Source: Actinophytocola sp963729115
GTDB lineage: Bacteria > Actinomycetota > Actinomycetes > Mycobacteriales > Pseudonocardiaceae
Length of the DNA stretch: 64,000 nucleotides
Direction of reading: 5' to 3'
Assembly: GCA_963729115.1 (NCBI GenBank)
Contig: CAVSMR010000014.1
Coordinates: 62,001 to 126,000, forward strand
In this document: positions 58,328 to 64,000 of the stretch, piece by piece
How the letters are laid out: each line of letters begins with the position of its first letter
Position numbering within the stretch: position 1 is the stretch's first letter
Made by a program: the position numbers and the translations under genes
The notes under the pieces: generated by a model
The model's database searches: none
What the model was told of the DNA's origin: nothing
The model's input: the letters and a program-made list of their open reading frames with translations, nothing else

Positions 58328-59146
58328 ATGGAGCTCGAGAGCGGCCTCGGCGAGCGGCTCCTGCCGGTCGAGGTCGACCTGCTGTGCGTGTTCGCGGAGG
58401 TCGAGGCGCCGTTCCCGCTGGAGATCGCGGCGACCGGGGAGACCGGCATCGAGCAGCGCATGCGTTTTCGCGACGCGCGCGAGCAGATGACCGACCGCGG
58501 CCTCGCCGACGAGAACGGCCCGCTCGGCGTCGCCGAGGACTTCGTCTTCCTGCTGCGGTCGTGCACCGGAGTGCTGGATCTCGTGCTGGCGACCGAGAAG
58601 CTCGACCTGGCCGTCGCGCTGATGACACACCGGGACGAGTCGCTGCTGGTGACGCAGAAGCTGTCCGATCCGGAGGGGGTCATCCGGATGAAGGCGGTCA
58701 CCCTCGACGAGGCCGTCGGCGACCTGATGAAGCTGGTGCCCAAGGTGGACGCGCCGCGGACCGCGCCGTTCAGCCTGCCGCGCCGGGCGATCGAGGCCGC
58801 GTTCGAGGCGATGGTGGACCGTGGGGACGACGAGCAGCGGAACCTGACGGGCCAGGAGCTCGACGAGCTGCTCGTCGCGCACGGCATCGGCGACCAGGTG
58901 TCGCGGCGGATGATGTCGCACCTGCAGCCGGTCCTCGGCAACGGCCAGGCAGGCGTGGCACGCCGCGACGACGGCGAGGACCAGTGGCAGCGCACCGGCG
59001 AGGAACTGCGCTGGCTCGACACCGAGCGCGGCCGCTTCCGGCTGGCCGGCGACGACGCGTGGATGAGCGTGAACCCCTTGCCTCGCGAGGACATGCGCGC
59101 GGAGCTGCGCAAGCTCGCCGGGCAGACCCGCAGCCGCCGGTCCTAG
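58328..59146 (+). CDS. EspG-like ESX secretion-associated chaperone (module 2)
   Basis: A 272-residue EspG-family protein, paralogous to the one at 55615 (shared VEVDLLC, RGLADENGPLGVAEDF, HLQPVLGNGQAGVA, GEELRWLDTERGRFRLAG). ATG two bases after the previous stop. Its TAG overlaps the TAG of the convergent methyltransferase gene in a shared CTAG (59143-59146). Two chaperones in one locus suggest each serves its own PPE-like/YxxxD pair. Confidence 0.85.
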   Translation: MELESGLGERLLPVEVDLLCVFAEVEAPFPLEIAATGETGIEQRMRFRDAREQMTDRGLADENGPLGVAEDFVFLLRSCTGVLDLVLATEKLDLAVALMTHRDESLLVTQKLSDPEGVIRMKAVTLDEAVGDLMKLVPKVDAPRTAPFSLPRRAIEAAFEAMVDRGDDEQRNLTGQELDELLVAHGIGDQVSRRMMSHLQPVLGNGQAGVARRDDGEDQWQRTGEELRWLDTERGRFRLAGDDAWMSVNPLPREDMRAELRKLAGQTRSRRS

Positions 59147-59964
59147 GCGCGCGTGGCCTCGATCAGCCACGCGGCCGAGTCGTAGCGCACGCCCGCGTCG
59201 CTCTCGTGGTCGGCGAGCGTGGCCCGCAGGGTGTCGAGCGCGCGCCGCCGGTCCGGCTCCGCCAAGCCGGCGATCATCGCGGCGAACTGTCCGGTGAGGA
59301 ACCGGAACGCGTCGTCGGCGTCCGCGCCGAAGTACATCGGCGCGCGCTCGGCGCGCACCCGCACGTCCGTGAAACCGGCCGTGGTCAACAGGCTCCGTGT
59401 TTGGTCCGGGTCCCGCAGGTCGCCCGGCGACGGTGGCGCCACCGGCGGTTCCCGGCCCGACAACGCGGTCACGAACGCCGTGGACCACGGCTGGCGCGGC
59501 TGCCACGACAGCAGCGCCAGCCGGCCGCCGGGCCGGGTGGCCCGCGCCAGGTTCGCGAACGCCGCGGGCGGGTCGCCGAAGAACATCACGCCGTGCCGGC
59601 TGACCACCACGTCGAAGTGCGCGTCCGGAAAGGGATGGACCTGCGCGTCCGCCTGCTCGAACACCGCGTTCGCGACGCCGTCCCGGGCGGCCCGCGACCG
59701 GGCGAGCGTGATCATCCGCGACGACAGGTCAACGCCGAGCGCGGAGCCGCCGGACGCCTGCCGCGCGGCGTCGCGGGTGATCTGCCCGTTCCCGCAGCCG
59801 ACGTCGAGCACGGCCGAGGTGGGCGTGATCGCCGCCGCGGCGAGGAGACGGTCGCGATAGCCGGCCACGCCCTCGTCGAACCGGTCCGCGCGCTCGGCCC
59901 AGAACGCGCCGCGGTCACCGTCCCACGCGCCCAGCTCGTCTACATTGGACGGATCGACCCACAT
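59143..59964 (-). CDS. Class I SAM-dependent methyltransferase coupled to mycosin
   Basis: A 273-residue UbiE/COQ5-type methyltransferase with SAM motif VLDVGCGNGQITRDAA, FEQADAQVHPFPDAHFDVVVSRHGVMFF and RPGGRLALLSWQP. The ATG overlaps the mycosin TGA (TGATG), so it is translated with the ESX genes. Methyltransferases are not standard ESX parts; small-molecule, lipid or protein substrates are all possible. It ends tail to tail with the module 2 EspG gene. Confidence 0.85.
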   Translation of the reverse strand: MWVDPSNVDELGAWDGDRGAFWAERADRFDEGVAGYRDRLLAAAAITPTSAVLDVGCGNGQITRDAARQASGGSALGVDLSSRMITLARSRAARDGVANAVFEQADAQVHPFPDAHFDVVVSRHGVMFFGDPPAAFANLARATRPGGRLALLSWQPRQPWSTAFVTALSGREPPVAPPSPGDLRDPDQTRSLLTTAGFTDVRVRAERAPMYFGADADDAFRFLTGQFAAMIAGLAEPDRRRALDTLRATLADHESDAGVRYDSAAWLIEATRA

Positions 59965-61454
59965 CAGGCGCGCGGGCGCGGGCGCAGCGGGTCGGGCTCG
60001 CGGCGGTTGCGGCGCACCGTGTGCACGATGAACAGCGTCATCAGCAGCACGCCCAGGCCGCCGCCCGCGCCGATCATCGCCACCTGCGCGGGTGACCAGT
60101 CCTTCTCCTGCGCGGGCGGCAGGTCGAACGGCACGTTGACGGCCTCGTCGCTGGCGATGCCCTCCTCGGCGGGGATCATCGTCGTCAGCGCGCCGATCGG
60201 GTTGATCATCCCGTAGCCGACGCGGCTGTTGTGCCCGCCGGCGGCGGCCGGGTGCGAGGCGGTCTGCTTGATGCGGTTCATCACCTGCTTGGCGTCCAGG
60301 TCCGGGTACCGCTGGCGGACCAGCGCGACGAGCCCGGACACGTACGGCGCGGCGAAGCTCGTGCCCTGGATCTGCGAGCGCTGGCCCTGGGCGTTGATGG
60401 TCTCGTTGGCCAGGCCCGTGTCGTTGCCCGGGTCGAGCGAGATGATCTGGGTGCCCGGCGCGGCCACGCTCACCCACGGGCCCTGGATGGAGAACTCGGC
60501 CGGGTCGCCGTTGCTCTCCATCGCGGCCACCGAGAGCACGTAGTCGGAGAACCACGGCGGCGTCACGATGTAGGTCGGGTTCTTCGGGTCGGCGCTGTTC
60601 TGCTCGCTGCAGTTGTTCTCGCCCCGGTTGCCCGCGGACGCGACGGCCACGACGTCCTTCTTCTCCACCGCGTAGCGCAGGGCGGCCTGCACCTGCCGCT
60701 CCGCCTCGGTGATCGGTCCGGCGGCGGTCGGCCGGCAGCTGTCGACCGACATGTTGATGACGGTCGCGCCGCTGTCGGCGGCCCGGCGGATCGCCTGCGC
60801 GAGCGTGCCGAGGTTGCCCGCCGAGTCGACGTTGTTGTTCTGGTTCTTCGGATCCTCGAACTTGTAGTTCGCGCTGGACTGGCGGATGCTCATGATCCGC
60901 GCCTTCGGCGCGATGCCGCGGAACCCGATCGACTGGTTCTTCGGGTCCGCCGCGATGATCCCGGCCACCTCGGTGCCGTGCCCGTCGCAGTCGTTGAGCC
61001 CGTTGTCCTTGGCCAGCACGTAGTCGCCGCCGCCGACGAGGCGCTTGCCGAGGTACCGGTGCGGGCGCACGCCGGTGTCGATCACCGCGACGACCTGGCC
61101 CTCGCCGGTCGCGAACCGGCTGAGCTCGTCGAAGCGCAGCACGTCCTGGCCCCACGGCTTGGTACGCAGCTCCACGCTGGAACCGGTGGAGGTGACGCAC
61201 TGCGTCTGCTGCGTGTACGCCTTGTCCGGCCTGCCGTCGTCCCCCGGCACGGGGAAGCCGGGCGGCAGCGGCGGCGGCTTGGCGAAGCCCTGGTCCTGCT
61301 CGCCGGCGGGCGGCGAGGACGGGTCGGAGGGCTGCGCGGCCATCGCGGGCACGACCGATGGCACGGTCGCGAGCAGCAGCGTCACGGCGAGCACGGAGCA
61401 CACCCGCCGGGTTCGGGTAACGGCCATCGCGGGCAATTCCTTCACAGGCGTCAT
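59964..61454 (-). CDS. mycP: Type VII secretion-associated serine protease, mycosin (second copy)
   Basis: A 496-residue mycosin. Signal peptide (VCSVLAVTLLLATVPSVVPAMA), subtilase catalytic residues in AVIDTGVRPH, DCDGHGTEVAGI and GTSFAAPYVSG, and a C-terminal membrane anchor (VAMIGAGGGLGVLLMTLFIVHTV) with Arg-rich tail. Mycosins sit on the outer face of the membrane and stabilise the ESX complex. The ATG at 61454 overlaps the previous mycosin's TGA (ATGA); ATG at 61427 is an alternative giving a more usual signal peptide. Confidence 0.92.
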   Translation of the reverse strand: MTPVKELPAMAVTRTRRVCSVLAVTLLLATVPSVVPAMAAQPSDPSSPPAGEQDQGFAKPPPLPPGFPVPGDDGRPDKAYTQQTQCVTSTGSSVELRTKPWGQDVLRFDELSRFATGEGQVVAVIDTGVRPHRYLGKRLVGGGDYVLAKDNGLNDCDGHGTEVAGIIAADPKNQSIGFRGIAPKARIMSIRQSSANYKFEDPKNQNNNVDSAGNLGTLAQAIRRAADSGATVINMSVDSCRPTAAGPITEAERQVQAALRYAVEKKDVVAVASAGNRGENNCSEQNSADPKNPTYIVTPPWFSDYVLSVAAMESNGDPAEFSIQGPWVSVAAPGTQIISLDPGNDTGLANETINAQGQRSQIQGTSFAAPYVSGLVALVRQRYPDLDAKQVMNRIKQTASHPAAAGGHNSRVGYGMINPIGALTTMIPAEEGIASDEAVNVPFDLPPAQEKDWSPAQVAMIGAGGGLGVLLMTLFIVHTVRRNRREPDPLRPRPRA

Positions 61455-62884
61455 GTCGGACCGGGCCGGTCGCGCCGCTGGCGGCGGACCGTGTGGACGA
61501 TGAACAGGGTCAGCAACAGCAGGCCGAGCCCGCTGGCCGCGCCGATGACGGCCACGCGCTCGGGTGTCCAGTCTCTTTCCTGGGCCGGTGGCAGGTCGAA
61601 CTTCGCGGACACCTTCTCATCCGGCGCGAAGCCGTCCTCGCCGGCGACCTTGGTGGTGAGCGCGCCGACGGGGTTGACCATGCCGTACCCGACCTGGCTG
61701 TTGTGCCCGCCCTCCCCGGCGGGGTGTGACGCGGTGGCCTTGATCCGGTTCATGACCTGCTTGGCGGACAGGGGCTTGCCGAGCTTCTCGAAGTGCTCCC
61801 GGACCAGCGCGGCGAGCCCCGCGACGTACGGCGCGGCGAAGCTCGTGCCCTGGATCCGGCCCTGCTGGCCGTCGGCGGACACGCTCCGCGTGGTCAGCCG
61901 CTCGCCGCCCCCCGGGTCCAGCGAGATGACGTCGGTGCCGGGTGCGGCGACGCTCACCCACGGGCCGTGCATCGAGAACTCCGCCGTCGCGCCGTCGGGC
62001 TGCACGGCGGCCACCGAGACCACGTAGTCGGCGAACCACGGCGGGCTGACGATGTAGTCCGGCCGCTCGGGATCGCCGACGTTCTGCTTGCAGCGCTTGG
62101 ACGGGATGTTGCCGGCCGACGCGACGACCACGACGTCGCGGTCCTCGACCGCGTAGCGCAGCGCCTGCTGGAGCCGGCGCTCCTCGGGCTTGAACCCCTC
62201 GGTCGCCGGGCGGCACGTGTCGACCGACATGTTGATCACGGTGGCGCCCCGGTCGGCGGCGCGGACGATCGCCTTCGCGAGCGTGTCGAGGCTGCCGGCC
62301 TTGTCCAGGCCGGTGCGGTCGTTCGGGTTCTTCGGCTGGTACTCGAAGCGGTCGCTGGACTGGCGGATGCTGAGGATCTTCGCGTCGTAGGCGATGCCGG
62401 TGAAGCCGATCTTCTCGTTCCGCGGCGGCTTCGCCGCGATGATCCCGGCCACCTCGGTGCCGTGCCCGTCGCAGTCCGCCAGCCCGTTGCCACCACGCTG
62501 GACGTAGTCGCCGCCGCCGGCGAGCCGGCCGCGGAGGAAGGCGTGGGCGTTGACCCCGGTGTCGATCACGGCGACGGTCTGGCCCGCGCCGGTGGCGAAC
62601 CTGTGCAGCTCGTCGAACCGCAGCACCCGCTGGCCCCACGGGACCGTGCCCGGTGGCTGGTCCAGCTCCAGGCCGCCGACGCAGCTGGTGCTCTGCTTCG
62701 GGGTGTACGGCAGGTCCGGCTGCCCGTCGTCACGCGGCTTGGACCGGTCGTCCAGCGGGGGCGGGGTCGGTCCGCTGGGACCGTCCGCGCCCGGCTCGGC
62801 ACCCGCCGGCGCGGCCGGGACCGTCACGGCCAGCAGCGCGGCGACGGTCGCCGTGACCAGGCGTCGGGGCAGGCGCGCTCGCAC
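61451..62884 (-). CDS. mycP: Type VII secretion-associated serine protease, mycosin (first copy)
   Basis: A 477-residue mycosin, paralogous to the gene downstream: signal peptide (RRLVTATVAALLAVTVPAAPAGA), AVIDTGVNAH, DCDGHGTEVAGI, GTSFAAPYVAG and a C-terminal anchor (VAVIGAASGLGLLLLTLFIVHTV). GTG at 62884 lies two bases after the eccD stop, so translation is coupled. Two mycosins in a row are known in some ESX loci. Confidence 0.92.
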   Translation of the reverse strand: MRARLPRRLVTATVAALLAVTVPAAPAGAEPGADGPSGPTPPPLDDRSKPRDDGQPDLPYTPKQSTSCVGGLELDQPPGTVPWGQRVLRFDELHRFATGAGQTVAVIDTGVNAHAFLRGRLAGGGDYVQRGGNGLADCDGHGTEVAGIIAAKPPRNEKIGFTGIAYDAKILSIRQSSDRFEYQPKNPNDRTGLDKAGSLDTLAKAIVRAADRGATVINMSVDTCRPATEGFKPEERRLQQALRYAVEDRDVVVVASAGNIPSKRCKQNVGDPERPDYIVSPPWFADYVVSVAAVQPDGATAEFSMHGPWVSVAAPGTDVISLDPGGGERLTTRSVSADGQQGRIQGTSFAAPYVAGLAALVREHFEKLGKPLSAKQVMNRIKATASHPAGEGGHNSQVGYGMVNPVGALTTKVAGEDGFAPDEKVSAKFDLPPAQERDWTPERVAVIGAASGLGLLLLTLFIVHTVRRQRRDRPGPT

Positions 62885-62886
62885 GA

Positions 62887-64000
62887 TCAGCTTTTCAGGA
62901 TGTTGGCGTGCCGCAGAACGCTGTAGAGGTTCATCACGGCCAGTGCCAGCGGCAGCAGCACGGCGATGCAGATGGCCTCGATGATCTCCACCGTGCGGCG
63001 CAGCGGCGGGGAGAAGCGCTGCTCGGGGAAGATCACGCCGAGCACCAGCGCGGAGGCGCTGAGCAGGATGAACGAGCCGAACACCCACAGCAGCCGGTCC
63101 GCCGGCGTCGACACGGTCAGCCAGCCGACCATGATGCCTGCGGCCGAGAGCATGCCGGTGGCGAGCAGCGCGATGGCCTGGCTGCCGTTGGCGTACGTGC
63201 GCGCACGCAGCAGCAGCACCAGCGTCGCGGCGATGGCCATGCTGATCGCCCAGACGTCGCCCTTGCCGGCGGTGATGACCGCGGCGATCGCGGCCGCGAC
63301 GCCGCAGCCGATGATCATGCCAGTCATGTACTCGTGCGCGAGGCCGGCGCGGCGCTCGATCGAGCGGTAGTCCGGGAAGCCGGTGTCCTCCTTGAGGTCC
63401 TCCGCGCTGCCCGGGACGTTCGGCAACGGTAGCCGGGCCAGCTGGATCGTCAGCCTCGGCAGGACCGACAGCGCGGCGAGCGCGACCGCGGCGGTGCCGG
63501 CGGCGATGCCCTCGGCCGGGTGCGCGACCAGCGTGCCGATCGCGAAGGCGAGCACGCCGATCATCGCGGCGGTGCCGGCGGCGACGAACGTCGTCACACC
63601 GGCGCCGATGAGCATGATCGATGCCGACGCGACGATCAGCACCAGCGAGCTCGCGAGGAGCAGGCTCGCGCGGCCGGTCGCGCCGGGCACGATGTACAGC
63701 CCGCTCACGAACGCCATCGGCAGCCCGCCGGCCGCGGCGATGAGCACGCCCGTGGCCTCCTGCTGGTAACCGCGGGCGATGACCGCGCCGAGCGTGACCG
63801 CGGCGATGGCCGACGCGCCCGCGGTGATCGCCGCACCGACGGCGGAGCCGCCGTACATCGGGCCGGCCATGAACACGGTGAGCGCGGCGAAGATGAGCGC
63901 GAGCGCGCCCGCCACGAACCCGATGCGGCGCGCGGTCTGCTTGGTCCACGGCCGGTAGCTGTCCGGCGAGGCCTCGGCGATCGCGTCGACCACGTCGTCG
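62887..64000 (-). CDS. eccD: EccD, type VII secretion channel subunit, 5' end outside the window
   Basis: At least 370 residues; the frame is open to the right edge. About eleven transmembrane helices are visible (FVAGALALIFAALTVFMAG, SLLLASSLVLIVASASIMLI, WAISMAIAATLVLLLRA, ICIAVLLPLALAVMNLY). The loop LPRLTIQLARLPLPNVP with a following cytosolic segment (DTGFPDYRSIERRAGLAHEYMTGM) is a hallmark of EccD. The N-terminal ubiquitin-like domain must lie to the right. EccD forms the membrane pore scaffold; eccC, eccB and eccE are probably upstream outside the window. Confidence 0.93.
   Translation of the reverse strand, partial: DDVVDAIAEASPDSYRPWTKQTARRIGFVAGALALIFAALTVFMAGPMYGGSAVGAAITAGASAIAAVTLGAVIARGYQQEATGVLIAAAGGLPMAFVSGLYIVPGATGRASLLLASSLVLIVASASIMLIGAGVTTFVAAGTAAMIGVLAFAIGTLVAHPAEGIAAGTAAVALAALSVLPRLTIQLARLPLPNVPGSAEDLKEDTGFPDYRSIERRAGLAHEYMTGMIIGCGVAAAIAAVITAGKGDVWAISMAIAATLVLLLRARTYANGSQAIALLATGMLSAAGIMVGWLTVSTPADRLLWVFGSFILLSASALVLGVIFPEQRFSPPLRRTVEIIEAICIAVLLPLALAVMNLYSVLRHANILKS

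Noticed and set aside
60000..62884. Second mycosin as an assembly duplication
   Set aside because: The two mycosins differ throughout in both protein and DNA sequence, so they are true paralogues.

Overview
The window is chromosomal DNA from a high-GC actinomycete, most likely a member of the Pseudonocardiaceae or a close relative. Evidence: codon third positions are almost all G or C, many genes start with GTG, many transcripts look leaderless, and the gene order closely follows the Mycobacterium tuberculosis stretch Rv1211-Rv1238 (DUF3117, glgA/glgC, O-methyltransferase, sigE-rseA-htrA-tatB, mrp, DUF1003, MgtE-like, stress protein, lpqY-sugABC). The ispH / Rv1109c-like / xseA / xseB block also matches mycobacteria. 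The species cannot be fixed from the sequence alone. I saw no rRNA, tRNA, CRISPR array or insertion sequence.

Layout. 1-7.1 kb: 3' end of a large subtilase; an Ada/AlkA-type DNA repair glycosylase; a LacI-type repressor divergent from a small sugar operon (permease, PfkB kinase, FrcK-like kinase). 7.1-12.4 kb: DNA-end processing genes sbcC, sbcD and rmuC. 12.7-17.2 kb: DUF6542 membrane protein, ispH, a lipid-droplet-type protein, and xseA-xseB with an unknown gene between them. 17.2-17.85 kb: gene-poor stretch with dispersed repeats. 17.9-33 kb: PaaX regulator and enoyl-CoA hydratase, aminopeptidase, glycogen genes, the SigE envelope-stress module, TetR and MarR regulators, Mrp, DUF1003 and an MgtE-type cytosolic protein. 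33-40.2 kb: an insertion relative to M. tuberculosis, holding a frame-disrupted Ser/Thr kinase, a malyl-CoA lyase pair, a slipin and an acyl-CoA dehydrogenase. 40.5-45.5 kb: stress protein and the trehalose-recycling ABC transporter lpqY-sugABC. 45.5-52.5 kb: a SARP/NB-ARC regulator and assorted accessory genes. 52.6-64 kb: a type VII (ESX-like) secretion locus.

The ESX-like locus is the most notable part. It holds two tandem copies of a three-gene module: a long protein with a W-x-G motif and a C-terminus ending PPVIGL; a partner with an LGTS-VG helical domain and a YxxxD secretion signal; and an EspG-like chaperone. Converging on it is an operon of eccD, two mycosin proteases and a methyltransferase whose start overlaps the mycosin stop. 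In module 1 the YxxxD partner carries a tail of about 380 residues made mostly of Gly, Asp, His and Ser, absent from its module 2 paralogue.

Other themes: at least twelve genes have a TAnnnT hexamer 6-8 nt before the start codon, suggesting leaderless mRNA; two convergent gene pairs share one CTAG as both stop codons; and a dispersed intergenic element joins a 25-bp G/C-rich core to a pair of DnaA-box-like 9-mers (17.8 kb and 50.6 kb).
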